A stretch of DNA of 64,000 nucleotides, from NCBI GenBank assembly GCA_040878345.1, contig JBBDML010000018.1, positions 260,365-324,364 on the forward strand. Direction: 5' to 3'. Shown here in pieces: positions 49,098 to 58,248 of this stretch. The position numbers and the translations under genes were made by a program. The DNA is from ZC4RG35 sp040878345. GTDB taxonomy: Bacteria > Actinomycetota > Acidimicrobiia > Spongiisociales > ZC4RG35. The notes under the pieces are model-generated. The model worked only from the letters and a program-made list of their open reading frames with translations. It was not told the DNA's origin and ran no database searches. How positions within the stretch are numbered: the first letter of the stretch is position 1; the number at the start of each line of letters is the position of its first letter.

Positions 49098-51520
49098 TTG
49101 ACCACCGTCACCCTGACAACCGGGTCGGTCCCCAAGATCGCGGCATTTGGTTGGTTGCGAGGGACGTAGACCACCCCTCCGGGGGTCCCAGGGTCGATGA
49201 CGGCCCTGAACTCACCCTCGCCGCGTTGGGTCACCAACCTGACCCTGGCGCCGTCGCGGGCCCCCAGCTTGGGTGCGTCCGAGGGGCTGATGTGCGCCAC
49301 CGGGCCGGGGGCCAGTCGTCTCAGGGAGGGCGAATGCCGGAGCCGGACACCGTCGTCGTACATCACCCGGGAGACGTGAAGGGTGAGCGCGGCACGGGGG
49401 GCCTTCTTGCCCTTTAGGGCGACCGGGATGTGTTGGAGGGGCTGTGCGCCCGTCAACGGGATCACCAGGCCGTCGCGATGCTCCCAATCGAGCTGGTCCC
49501 AGGTCACGCCCTGGTAGGCGGGTGCGACCTCGGCGATCTCCTTGGAGGCCGCCTCTGCCGACCCCAGGCCGAGCCCAGCCCCCATCAAGGTGGCTATGTC
49601 CTCGAGGATGGCCCGGTCCGGTCGGGCCTGGCCGGCGGCGGGCCGGATCTGGTTGACCCGCTGCACCCGGCCCTCCACATTGGTGACCGTCCCCTCCTTC
49701 TCGGCAAAGGCAGCGGCGGGAAGGATGACATCGGCGTCCCGATTCGAGTCGTGGATGAAGGTGTCGATCGAGATCAGGTACTCAGCCGCCTCGAGGGCCT
49801 CCATGGCCAGGCCCGGATCGGGCATGTCCCGCACCGGGTCGGCACCCACGAGGAGCAGCCCCCTCACCTCGCCCGACTCCAGCCCTTCGAGGATCGAGCG
49901 GGTGTCCCGCCCGGGGCGGGGAGGAATCGGGCCCCAGCCCTCACCCAGGGCGCCAACCCCGGCAGGAGCCAGCGCCACCCGGCCCGGGAGCAGGTCGGGA
50001 GCAACTCCCATGTCGAGGGCGCCGAAGGTGTTGGCCCGGGAGTTGAGGGGCAGGATCCGGCATGACGGTGACTTCTGCCTGACCAAGGCCGCCACCGACT
50101 CGGCGAGTGCCGGCCCATCGGCCATCGATGCTACTCCCACCAGGGCGACCACCCGGTCGACGCTGAGGGCATGAAGAAGCTCGGGGTGTGCCCCTTCGGC
50201 GATCTCGTCGAGCAACTCGAAGCCCCCGCCGGGGCGGTACGCGAGCTTGAGGGTGGCCCGGTCGTCGAGGCCGGTTGCCCTGGGGTGGATCACCACCAGC
50301 CGGACACCCAGCTCCTGGGCGGCCCTCCGCACCCGGAGGTAGAGGGTGGGATGCTCCTCTTTCAGGTCGGGCCCCCAGACCAGGATGGTCCCGGCGGTGT
50401 CCAGATCGGCAATGGTGGCCCGGTCGACTGTGGCGGCAAGGAAGTGGGAGGCCATGGTGTCGTCGAGACGGCAGTCGATGTTGTTGGTCTCGAGGGCGAC
50501 CCTGGCGAACTTGGCCAGGGTGTATGCATCCTCGTTGGTGCCCTGGGCCCCACCGATCACCGCCAGGGCCTGGCCACCGTCCTCCTGCTTGATCAGGTCG
50601 AGGCGGTTGGCCACGATCTCGAGAGCCTCACGCCACCCGACCTCCACCAGCTCCCCGTCCCGTCGGGCCATCGGAGCCGTTACCCGGTCATGGGAGTCGA
50701 GGTATTCGAACCCGAACCTCGCCTTGTCGGAGAGCCAGCCCTGGTTGGTGGCGTCGTTATCGACACCGGTGAGGCGGAGGATCTGGTTCTGACTGGCGTG
50801 GACCTCGATGCGGGGATGAGCCGTGTCGAAGAGCGACGAGCTCTCCACCCTCACCAGGTCCCAGGGCCTGGCCCTGAACCGATAGGGCTTGGCGGTGAGC
50901 GCCCCCACCGGGCATATCTGAACGGTGTTCCCCGAGTAATACGACGAGAAAGGGAGGTCGGGGAAGGTGTTGATCTCGGTGAGGTTGGCCCGTTCCATGA
51001 ACTCGATGAGCGGGTCGCCTGAGATCTCGTCACAGAACCTGGTGCATCTGGCGCAGAGGATGCATCGCTCCCGGTCCAGCAGGACCAGATCGGATATCGG
51101 TATCGGTTTCTCGAAGGTGCGCTTGATCTCGACGAACCGGCTCTCCCCGGGCCCATAGGCCAAGGCTTGGTCCTGAAGGGGGCACTCCCCACCTTTGTCA
51201 CACACCGGGCAGTCGAGGGGATGGTTGGCGAGGAGGAACTCGAGCACCGCCTCCTGGGCCTTCTTCACCTGATCTCCCTCGGTGTCGACCACCATCCCGT
51301 CGGCCACCGGGGTGGTGCAGGCGGTGATGAGCGCGAGGCCTCGGGGGGTCTCGATCTGCACCAGGCACATCCGGCACATCCCCACCGGCTTCATCCGCTC
51401 GTGCCAGCAGAACCGGGGTATGTAGGTGCCCTGGTCCTGTGCCGCCTTGATCAAGAGCTCGCCGGCCGGGACGTCTCTCTGGACACCGTCAACGGAGATG
51501 GTGACCCTCCCGTCGGTCAT
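49094..51520 (-). CDS. nuoG: complex I subunit G, locus 2
   Basis: Large peripheral subunit of the NADH module (808 residues). The N-terminal [2Fe-2S] site includes CWHERMKPVGMCRMC; next come the His/Cys cluster site HPLDCPVCDKGGECPLQ and the [4Fe-4S] site CILCARCTRFC with a later Cys in VQICPVG. The rest is the molybdopterin-oxidoreductase-like domain (GGAQGTNEDAY, GADPVRDMPDP). The ATG overlaps the nuoF stop as ATGA. Confidence 0.95.
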   Translation of the reverse strand: MTDGRVTISVDGVQRDVPAGELLIKAAQDQGTYIPRFCWHERMKPVGMCRMCLVQIETPRGLALITACTTPVADGMVVDTEGDQVKKAQEAVLEFLLANHPLDCPVCDKGGECPLQDQALAYGPGESRFVEIKRTFEKPIPISDLVLLDRERCILCARCTRFCDEISGDPLIEFMERANLTEINTFPDLPFSSYYSGNTVQICPVGALTAKPYRFRARPWDLVRVESSSLFDTAHPRIEVHASQNQILRLTGVDNDATNQGWLSDKARFGFEYLDSHDRVTAPMARRDGELVEVGWREALEIVANRLDLIKQEDGGQALAVIGGAQGTNEDAYTLAKFARVALETNNIDCRLDDTMASHFLAATVDRATIADLDTAGTILVWGPDLKEEHPTLYLRVRRAAQELGVRLVVIHPRATGLDDRATLKLAYRPGGGFELLDEIAEGAHPELLHALSVDRVVALVGVASMADGPALAESVAALVRQKSPSCRILPLNSRANTFGALDMGVAPDLLPGRVALAPAGVGALGEGWGPIPPRPGRDTRSILEGLESGEVRGLLLVGADPVRDMPDPGLAMEALEAAEYLISIDTFIHDSNRDADVILPAAAFAEKEGTVTNVEGRVQRVNQIRPAAGQARPDRAILEDIATLMGAGLGLGSAEAASKEIAEVAPAYQGVTWDQLDWEHRDGLVIPLTGAQPLQHIPVALKGKKAPRAALTLHVSRVMYDDGVRLRHSPSLRRLAPGPVAHISPSDAPKLGARDGARVRLVTQRGEGEFRAVIDPGTPGGVVYVPRNQPNAAILGTDPVVRVTVVK

Positions 51521-52839
51521 TCCTCCTCCTCGATCGCGGCGAGACCACCGGGGAAGGGGCATCCCCCATTGGCGAGGTGAAGGTCGATCTCGGAGCGAAA
51601 GTAGTCCCTGAGAGCGATGATCGGGGATACCGCCGAGGGGCCAAGGGGGCAAATGGTGGTCATCTTCGGGGGCCACTCGAGACCGATGCTGATGCCATCG
51701 CTGACGTCGATCATCAGGTCGAGGTCGACCGCACGGCCCTGACCTTGCTCGATCCGTCGCAGGATCATCTCGAGCCATGTCGTGCCCTCTCGACACGGGG
51801 TGCACTGCCCACATGACTCATGAGAGAAGAACCTGACTATCCGCTCAGCTGCCCTGACCATGCAGGTGTCCTCGTCCATGACTATCACCGCCCCCGAACC
51901 CAGCATCGAGCCGGCGGCGGCGGTGGCGTCCTTCGACATCTCCAGGTCGAGATGATGCTCCGGAACGAACCAAGGCGCCGAGGCGCCGCCGGGGATCCAG
52001 GCCTTGAGCTTTCGGTCGCGCCGCATCCCCCCGCCCACCTCGAATATCAGCTCACGCCAGGTGATCCCGTGAGGTAGCTCGTAATTGCCCGGCCTCTTGA
52101 CGTGGCCCGAGAGGGACGTCATGAAGGTCCCGGTGTCGGCGCTGGAGGACAGGGCGGCGAAGCCATCTGAGCCGAGGGCGAGGATGTGAGGCAGATTGGA
52201 GACGGTCTCCACGTTGTTGACGATGGTCGGGAGCATGTAGAGGCCGATGGCGGCGGGGAAGTAGGGCGGCTTGAGACGGGGCTCGCCACGGAAACCCTCG
52301 AGCGAGTTGATGAGGGCGGTCTCCTCGCCACAGATGTAGGCCCCGGCCCCGAGATGGATCACCACTTCGAGGTCGTAGTCGGACCCGAAGATCCCGGACC
52401 CCAGGAACCCGGCGGCATAGGCCTCGTCGAGGGCAGCCTGCACCCGTCGGGCCGGCTTGGGATACTCGCCCCTGATGTAGATGAAGGCACGGTGGACCTC
52501 GTTGGCGATGGCGGTGATGATCAGCCCCTCCACCAATTGATGGGGGTCTCGCTCCAGAAGCTGACGATCCTTGAAAGTTCCGGGCTCCGACTCGTCGGCG
52601 TTTATCACCAGATAGGTGGGGCGGGCGGGGCCCAGGAAGCTCCATTTGAGCCCGGCGGAGAAGGCAGCCCCGCCCCTGCCCAACAGCCCGGAGGCCTTAA
52701 CCTCCTCGACCAGCTGGTCACGGGTCATCCCGAGGGCTCGGCGCGCCTGGTCGTAACCCCCCGTTGCCCGATACCGCAACATCGTATGGGAGTCGGCGGG
52801 GTGCTCGGTCATGCGCCTGGTGACGACGAGAGCAGTCAC
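51517..52839 (-). CDS. nuoF: complex I subunit F, locus 2 (NADH/FMN)
   Basis: NADH-oxidising flavoprotein subunit (440 residues). Seen: FMN/NADH site GLLGRGGAAFSAGLKW, INADESEPGTFKDR, GAGAYICGEETALINSLEG, and the N3 [4Fe-4S] ligands in ESCGQCTPCREGT with the later Cys in TTICPLG. The GTG at 52839 overlaps the nuoE stop as GTGA; an ATG eleven codons later is possible. Its presence shows that locus 2 encodes an NADH-dependent complex. Confidence 0.96.
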   Translation of the reverse strand: MTALVVTRRMTEHPADSHTMLRYRATGGYDQARRALGMTRDQLVEEVKASGLLGRGGAAFSAGLKWSFLGPARPTYLVINADESEPGTFKDRQLLERDPHQLVEGLIITAIANEVHRAFIYIRGEYPKPARRVQAALDEAYAAGFLGSGIFGSDYDLEVVIHLGAGAYICGEETALINSLEGFRGEPRLKPPYFPAAIGLYMLPTIVNNVETVSNLPHILALGSDGFAALSSSADTGTFMTSLSGHVKRPGNYELPHGITWRELIFEVGGGMRRDRKLKAWIPGGASAPWFVPEHHLDLEMSKDATAAAGSMLGSGAVIVMDEDTCMVRAAERIVRFFSHESCGQCTPCREGTTWLEMILRRIEQGQGRAVDLDLMIDVSDGISIGLEWPPKMTTICPLGPSAVSPIIALRDYFRSEIDLHLANGGCPFPGGLAAIEEEE

Positions 52840-53456
52840 TTCTCCTCGCTTCCCACCGTGCCAAGCGATTGGAAGGCCGGATACGGCCCCACCGCCCCCG
52901 ACTCCTCCCGGATCGCCCAGTCGAATGAGCGCCTGGTGCCGAACAGCTCCTGCATCTCGTCGCCATTGACCACCTCCGGCTCGGCGGTCTTCAGCCAATC
53001 GACCAGGGAGCGGGCCCGGTCCGGGGTCACCCCTTCGATCAGCTCATAGTTGACCTGCACCGCCACCGCGCCGCCACAGGCCCCGAGACACTCGACGTGC
53101 TCAACCGATAACAGCCCGCCGTGATCGGTCTCACCGTGGGGCACCCCGGACTGATCCTCGAGAGCATGGAGGACCTGGTCGGCGCCGAGCAGCATGCAGC
53201 TGATCGAGGTGCAGCAAGAGATCAGGTAGCGCCCGGTCGGCTCCCTCTTGTACATGGTGTAGAAGCTGGCCACCGCCTGGACCTGAGCGGGCGTGATTCC
53301 GCACCACACGGCCACCTCGGCCATGCCTTGCTCAGTCAGATGGCCATCCTCGACCATTGCCAGATAGAGGAGGGGCATCACCGCCGATCGCTTCTCCGGG
53401 TAGAGGGAGAGGACGTGACGGGCTCGCTCCTGTGTGCCCTCGGACCAGTTGCTCAA
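52836..53456 (-). CDS. nuoE: complex I subunit E, locus 2
   Basis: Thioredoxin-fold [2Fe-2S] subunit (206 residues). The ligands are in CTSISC and ECLGACGGAV. A C-terminal extension after the fold (about 40 residues, GDEMQELFGTRRSFDW onward) makes it longer than the E. coli protein. Translation starts at TTG, overlapping the nuoD stop as TTGA. Confidence 0.93.
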   Translation of the reverse strand: MSNWSEGTQERARHVLSLYPEKRSAVMPLLYLAMVEDGHLTEQGMAEVAVWCGITPAQVQAVASFYTMYKREPTGRYLISCCTSISCMLLGADQVLHALEDQSGVPHGETDHGGLLSVEHVECLGACGGAVAVQVNYELIEGVTPDRARSLVDWLKTAEPEVVNGDEMQELFGTRRSFDWAIREESGAVGPYPAFQSLGTVGSEEK

Positions 53457-54799
53457 CGGTCCACGTCCCCCATGACCGGGTCCAGCGAAGCGATGGTGGC
53501 GATGGTGTCGGCCATGAGGCTGTCCGCCATCGCGATAGGCAGACCCTGGAGGTTGTAGAACGAGGGTGCCCTGGTGTGCATCCGGTATGGGTGGGCCCCA
53601 CCGTCGGAGACCAGGTAGCAGCCGAGTTCGCCCCGAGGTGACTCGACGGCGACATAGGTCTCGCCTTCAGGGACCTTGAAGCCCTCCGTGAACAACTTGA
53701 AGTGATGGATCAGGGCCTCCATCGACTCGTCGATGCGGGCCCGCGGGGGCGGGGTCACCTTGCGGTCGGCCACCCGGTAGTCACCGCCCGGCATGGTGTC
53801 CATCACCTGGCTGACGATCTTCAGCGACTCGGTGATCTCCTCGACCCTGATCCGGTAACGGTCGTAGACGTCGCCGTTCTCGGCGGTGACCACATCGAAC
53901 TCGTACTGCTCGATCCCTGAGTACGGGAACACCTTGCGGAGGTCCCAGTCCACCCCCGTGGAACGAAGCGGGGGGCCTGTGATGCTGTAGGCAATGGCCT
54001 CCTCGGCGGTGATGACGCCCACTCCCTTGGTCCGGGCCATCCAGATCGGGTTGAACTGGAGCAGGTCGTCGTACTCGCGGATCCGGCCCGGCATGTCGGC
54101 CAGGATCGCGGCGACGTCGTCCTTCCATCCCGGTGGGAGATCGGCGGCGACACCCCCGGGTCGGATGTAGTTGTGATTCATCCGCAAACCGGTGGTCTTC
54201 TCGAAGAAAGCCAGGATCGACTCTCTCTCCCGGAAGCCGTAGATCATCATCGACACCGCGCCTATGTCCATCCCGCCGGTCGCCAAAGCCACCAGGTGGG
54301 AGGTGATCCGATTGAGCTCGGTCATCAGCACCCGGATGGCGGCGGCGCGTGGGGGAACCTCGATTCCCAGGAGGCGCTCCACCGCTAAGGAGTAGGCCAG
54401 CTCCCCGTGGAACGGGCTCAGATAGTCCATGCGGGTGACATTGGTCGGGCCCTGGGCGAAGGTGAGCTTCTCTGCGGTTTTCTCCATCCCGGTGTGCAGA
54501 TAACCGATGATCGGCTTGGTCCGACGGATCACCTCGCCCTCGAGCTCGACCTGGAGGCGGAGGACGCCGTGAGTCGACGGGTGCTGTGGCCCGATGTTGA
54601 CCACCACCCGCTCCTCCTCGGCAACCTCGTCGTCGAACATGTAGTCGTCGTCGACCACCCGGCCGTACTGCTCGTCGAGACGGGGGTCGCTCTCAGTCGC
54701 CGATATCTCCTGGGCCCCCTCATCGGTGGGCTGGAACTCCGGCTCCTCGGTGCCGGCGACCCAGATGTCGATGTGGTCGAATCGCTTCTCGTCGGCCAT
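53453..54799 (-). CDS. nuoD: complex I subunit D, locus 2
   Basis: 49-kDa-type subunit (448 residues). NIGPQHPSTHGVLRLQVE, GYLHTGMEK, RITSHLVALA and the C-terminal VMGDVDR are present. It carries an acidic N-terminal extension of about 65 residues (for example VVDDDYMFDDEVAEEER) that the locus 1 NuoD lacks. Confidence 0.95.
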   Translation of the reverse strand: MADEKRFDHIDIWVAGTEEPEFQPTDEGAQEISATESDPRLDEQYGRVVDDDYMFDDEVAEEERVVVNIGPQHPSTHGVLRLQVELEGEVIRRTKPIIGYLHTGMEKTAEKLTFAQGPTNVTRMDYLSPFHGELAYSLAVERLLGIEVPPRAAAIRVLMTELNRITSHLVALATGGMDIGAVSMMIYGFRERESILAFFEKTTGLRMNHNYIRPGGVAADLPPGWKDDVAAILADMPGRIREYDDLLQFNPIWMARTKGVGVITAEEAIAYSITGPPLRSTGVDWDLRKVFPYSGIEQYEFDVVTAENGDVYDRYRIRVEEITESLKIVSQVMDTMPGGDYRVADRKVTPPPRARIDESMEALIHHFKLFTEGFKVPEGETYVAVESPRGELGCYLVSDGGAHPYRMHTRAPSFYNLQGLPIAMADSLMADTIATIASLDPVMGDVDR

Positions 54800-54800
54800 C

Positions 54801-55274
54801 TCAGCTCACCTTGTGCGACGCCTTGAACTGGACCGGTACCGATCCGATGCCGAAGTCCTTGCGCAGGGGGTGCCCCTCCCAGTCGTCGGGCATCAGGATC
54901 CGAGTCAAGTCGGGGTGGCCGTCGAACCGGATCCCGAACATGTCATAGACCTCCCGCTCGGCGAATCCGGCTCCGGGCCACAGCGGGGTGATCGAGGCCA
55001 GCGAGGGGTCCTGGCGACCCAGGTTGGTGACCATGCGGAGCCTGGCACGGTGGCGGAGAGAGGTCAGGTTGGCCACCACCTGGAACCTCTCGGGGCGGGA
55101 TCGCATCCAGTCGACGGCGCTGACATCGGAGCACAACTCGAAACCGGCATCCCTGACCGCCTCGGCAACGGCATACCAATCGGCAGCAGGGACCACAGCC
55201 ACTTCCTGGCCATGAGATAGCTCCCAGGACACGGTGTCGAACCGACTTGCCAGGGCCTCGAGCACCGGTGTCAA
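54801..55274 (-). CDS. nuoC: complex I subunit C, locus 2
   Basis: 30-kDa-type subunit (157 residues) with the signature FAEREVYDMFGIRFDGHPDL and PLRKDFGIG. It starts at TTG overlapping the nuoB stop (TTGA). The longer upstream frame is a shadow of nuoB. Confidence 0.92.
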   Translation of the reverse strand: MTPVLEALASRFDTVSWELSHGQEVAVVPAADWYAVAEAVRDAGFELCSDVSAVDWMRSRPERFQVVANLTSLRHRARLRMVTNLGRQDPSLASITPLWPGAGFAEREVYDMFGIRFDGHPDLTRILMPDDWEGHPLRKDFGIGSVPVQFKASHKVS

Positions 55275-55738
55275 TTCTTGATCTCCCCGGACATGATCTT
55301 GTCGTGGAGGGTGAGTATGCCGTGCATCACGCTCTGGGGGCCGGGGGGGCAACCGGGGATGTAGATGTCGACCGGGACGATCTGATCGACCCCCTGCACC
55401 AGGGCATAGTTGTTGAACATCCCGCCGGTGGAGGCGCATGCGCCCATCGAGATCACCCATTTGGGGTCGGGCATCTGGTCGTACACCTGCCGGAGGACCG
55501 GGGCCATCTTCTGGCTGACCCGTCCCGAGACGATCATCAGGTCGGCCTGCCGTGGCGACGCCCGGAACACCTCCATCCCGAACCGGGCCAGGTCATAGTG
55601 GGCTGCGCCGGTGGCCATCACCTCGATGGCACAACATGCCAACCCGAACGTCACCGGGAACATCGAACGGGTCCTCGCCCAGCTCGCCGCCCGCTCGATG
55701 GTGGTGGTGAGGAGGTTGCCCGGTGCGGTGACTGCCAC
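55271..55738 (-). CDS. nuoB: complex I subunit B, locus 2 (N2 cluster)
   Basis: N2 cluster subunit (155 residues) with FGLACCAIEVM, SMGACASTGGMF and IPGCPPGPQ. The GTG start shares one base with the nuoA stop (TAGTG). Confidence 0.95.
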   Translation of the reverse strand: MAVTAPGNLLTTTIERAASWARTRSMFPVTFGLACCAIEVMATGAAHYDLARFGMEVFRASPRQADLMIVSGRVSQKMAPVLRQVYDQMPDPKWVISMGACASTGGMFNNYALVQGVDQIVPVDIYIPGCPPGPQSVMHGILTLHDKIMSGEIKN

Positions 55739-56145
55739 TAGGCGGCCTCTTGGCCGGACCCGGGGACGTACCGGGCCCGACGCTTCACATTCCAGTCGAG
55801 GGCGCCCCGCTTCCACACATAGAGGAGCGTCTCGACCACGAAGAGAGTGAAGATGAGGACGGCGGCGATCCCGTACCAGCCGAGTTCGGTCCAGATGGTG
55901 GCCCAAGCGAAGAGGAAGATGATCTCGACGTCGAAGATCACGAACAGCATCGCCACCAGATAGAACTTCACCGGGAACCGCTGCGACGGCTCGACCTCGG
56001 GGACGATCCCGCACTCATACGGGTCCAGCTTCTCCGGCGTGGGGCGGTCGGGTCTCACCAGGCGGGAGGCAACCAGGGACACGGCCACGAACAACGTTGC
56101 CAGGACCAGCATCACGGCAATTGGCAAGTAGTCGCCAAGTGTCAC
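55738..56145 (-). CDS. nuoA: complex I subunit A, locus 2
   Basis: Three-helix membrane subunit (135 residues), first gene of the fourteen-gene operon. Signatures PYECGIVPEVEPSQRFPVKF and FVIFDVEIIFLFAWA. A basic tail (VKRRARYVPGSGQEAA) extends the C-terminus. It starts at GTG. The 47-base gap to the dehalogenase gene upstream on the same strand leaves little room for a promoter. Confidence 0.95.
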   Translation of the reverse strand: MTLGDYLPIAVMLVLATLFVAVSLVASRLVRPDRPTPEKLDPYECGIVPEVEPSQRFPVKFYLVAMLFVIFDVEIIFLFAWATIWTELGWYGIAAVLIFTLFVVETLLYVWKRGALDWNVKRRARYVPGSGQEAA

Positions 56146-56192
56146 CTTCGGAGCTTAGAGGCGCCCCTCGAAACGCCGATAATCGAAGCGGT

Positions 56193-56885
56193 TCAGGTGA
56201 TGTGGACGCGATCCCCCGAAGGGTCCTCGACCAGGATCTGGGCAAGCGTGGCGATGTCGCCCGACATGACCTCGGGAGGCGGCAGGGGGAGACGCCACCC
56301 TGCACCCGGGGCCCGCACCAGGGCGGCACGGGCTCCGGTCCGCAGCGCCCCGGCACAGTCCCAGTCGTGCGCCGCCACCATCATCATCGACTTGATCGGC
56401 GTTTTCATGGTCTGGGCGGCATGGATGTAGACCTCGGCCGCCGGCTTGAACACCCCCACCTCCTCAACCGAGATCACCCGCTGGATGAAGACGTGGAGAC
56501 CGGCATGCTCGATCTGGGCGTTGGCGGTGCGTGTCGACCCATTGGTCAGGGCGATCAAGGTGAATCCGCTGTCGAAGAGCTTCTCCAGGGCGTTGTAGAC
56601 CCCCGGCTTCACCGGGAGAAGGGCCATGGTCGAGACCACGTCGATGGCGGTCTCCTCCGATATCGAAATGCCACGCTGGTGGGCCATGGCGATCAGTGCC
56701 TCGACCCCGATCCAGTCAAGCGGCCGATACACCCCGATCTCGTTGGCCACGAGGGTGCCGTGGAGGGTGCGGGTGAGCCACTCACCGGCCGGGGGGCCGA
56801 TCACCCCTTCGATCCTGGCATTGAGGGGAGCCATGTCGAGAAGGGTCTCGTTGACGTCGAAGGCGAGCAGTTGGGGGCTCATCAT
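56193..56885 (-). CDS. HAD superfamily, haloacid dehalogenase type II-like
   Basis: HAD hydrolase of 230 residues. The four motifs are visible: the Asp nucleophile in FDVNETLLDM, ALTNGST, the Lys of GVFKPAAEVY, and VAAHDWDCAGA with its acidic pair. The pattern matches L-2-haloacid dehalogenases, which release halide from 2-haloalkanoates; many relatives act on other substrates. Just upstream (56902-56923) GGCTCA and TGAGCC form a small inverted repeat. Confidence 0.85.
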   Translation of the reverse strand: MMSPQLLAFDVNETLLDMAPLNARIEGVIGPPAGEWLTRTLHGTLVANEIGVYRPLDWIGVEALIAMAHQRGISISEETAIDVVSTMALLPVKPGVYNALEKLFDSGFTLIALTNGSTRTANAQIEHAGLHVFIQRVISVEEVGVFKPAAEVYIHAAQTMKTPIKSMMMVAAHDWDCAGALRTGARAALVRAPGAGWRLPLPPPEVMSGDIATLAQILVEDPSGDRVHIT

Positions 56886-56943
56886 CTCTTTATTCGGTCG
56901 CGAGGCTCATCATCCTTGAGCCGTACCGCTGGAGGCGTGTGAT

Positions 56944-58182
56944 TCAGGCATTGGGGAGGGTGCGGACGATGGCGGCCAGGGCGTGGTAGGTGCGCTCGCC
57001 CATGTGCTTGTCGTCCTCGTCGAGGAGGTTGGCCATCACCTTCAGGGTCCACTCCATGAGGGACCGATTGCGGAGACCGGTGTGGGCCACGGTCCTCATC
57101 ACCATGGGGTTCCCGATCAGCTTGACGAAGATCCGGGCCATCTTGTAGTAGAGGCCGAACTCGTCCTCGAGACGCTGCGGGTAGCGGCGGAGCAGCCCGA
57201 GGTCGCCGGTGCCGATGGCCTCACCGACCATCTGCGCGGCGATGCGACCGGTCTCGTAGGCGTAGGAGATCCCCTCGCCGTTCCAGGGGTTGATCGCCCC
57301 GGCGGCGTCGCCGATGGTGATCCAATTGGCGCCCACCAGTGGCCCCCTGGAGAACGACATAGTCAGCTTGCCCCCCACCGGCTTGGTGAGTCTCGACTGG
57401 TCGGATATCCCCCAATACTCGGGGGCGGTGGCGGCGTAATCGTTCATCATGGTGGTGGTGTTGACCTGCTTCCACCTCTTGAAGGTGGAGAGGAGGCCGA
57501 CCCCGACGTTGATGGTCCCGTCTCCAAGGGGGAACACCCAGCCGTACCCGGGCATGGTTGCGCCCGAGGAGTCCCTGAGGTCCAGCTGGCTCTCCAGGAA
57601 CCGGTCCTCCGACCGGGGCGACGAGTAATAGCCGCGCGCCGCCATGCCCATCGGGTAGTCCTTGCGCCGGGCGGTCCCCAACTCCCGGCCGAAACGGTTC
57701 ATCGACCCGTCGGCGATCATCGTGATGGCGGGGGTCACCGTCTCCAACTCCGATCCGTTCTGGAGGGCCACCGCCGTCAGCTTCCCGTCCTCGATCACAG
57801 GCAGTCCGGTGGTCTTCTGCCGGATCACCACACCCTCTCTTGCGGCGAGCGCGGCGACCTGGCCGTCGAGATCCCGCCGGCGTATCACCCCACCCCAGTC
57901 TGGGAACCGGCTGTGCTGGGGCCAGGGCATCTCGAGCATCAGATCCTCCCCGGCATAGGAGCGCAACCCGTCGATGCGGTGGAACTCGGGGACGTCGAAG
58001 TCGAACCCCATCTCCTGGAGCTGGAGTATCGCCCTCGGGGTGAGGCCATCGCCACAGGTCTTGTCACGGGGGTACTCCTTGGCCTCGACCATGGTGACGC
58101 CGTGACCGGCCCTCGCCAGCCATAGAGCGGCGGCGCTGCCGGCCGGCCCGCCCCCGATCACCAGGACCTCAGGCTTGCTCAT
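56944..58182 (-). CDS. geranylgeranyl reductase-family flavoprotein (menaquinone reductase MenJ-like)
   Basis: FAD-dependent reductase of 412 residues. The Rossmann FAD motif VIGGGPAGSAAALWLARAG is at the N-terminus; KTCGDGLTPRA and ITIGDAAGAINPWNGEGISY are the family's other flavin-site segments. In mycobacteria the close relative MenJ saturates one isoprene unit of menaquinone; other members reduce geranylgeranyl lipids. Next to rex and the menaquinol-oxidising complex, menaquinone is the likeliest target. It is divergent from rex. Confidence 0.85.
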   Translation of the reverse strand: MSKPEVLVIGGGPAGSAAALWLARAGHGVTMVEAKEYPRDKTCGDGLTPRAILQLQEMGFDFDVPEFHRIDGLRSYAGEDLMLEMPWPQHSRFPDWGGVIRRRDLDGQVAALAAREGVVIRQKTTGLPVIEDGKLTAVALQNGSELETVTPAITMIADGSMNRFGRELGTARRKDYPMGMAARGYYSSPRSEDRFLESQLDLRDSSGATMPGYGWVFPLGDGTINVGVGLLSTFKRWKQVNTTTMMNDYAATAPEYWGISDQSRLTKPVGGKLTMSFSRGPLVGANWITIGDAAGAINPWNGEGISYAYETGRIAAQMVGEAIGTGDLGLLRRYPQRLEDEFGLYYKMARIFVKLIGNPMVMRTVAHTGLRNRSLMEWTLKVMANLLDEDDKHMGERTYHALAAIVRTLPNA

Positions 58183-58248
58183 CGCTGCCGAGGGTAGAAG
58201 CTGGTGGAGGAGAAGTCAGAACCCGGGGCCGCATGTATCGTCGCCGTC

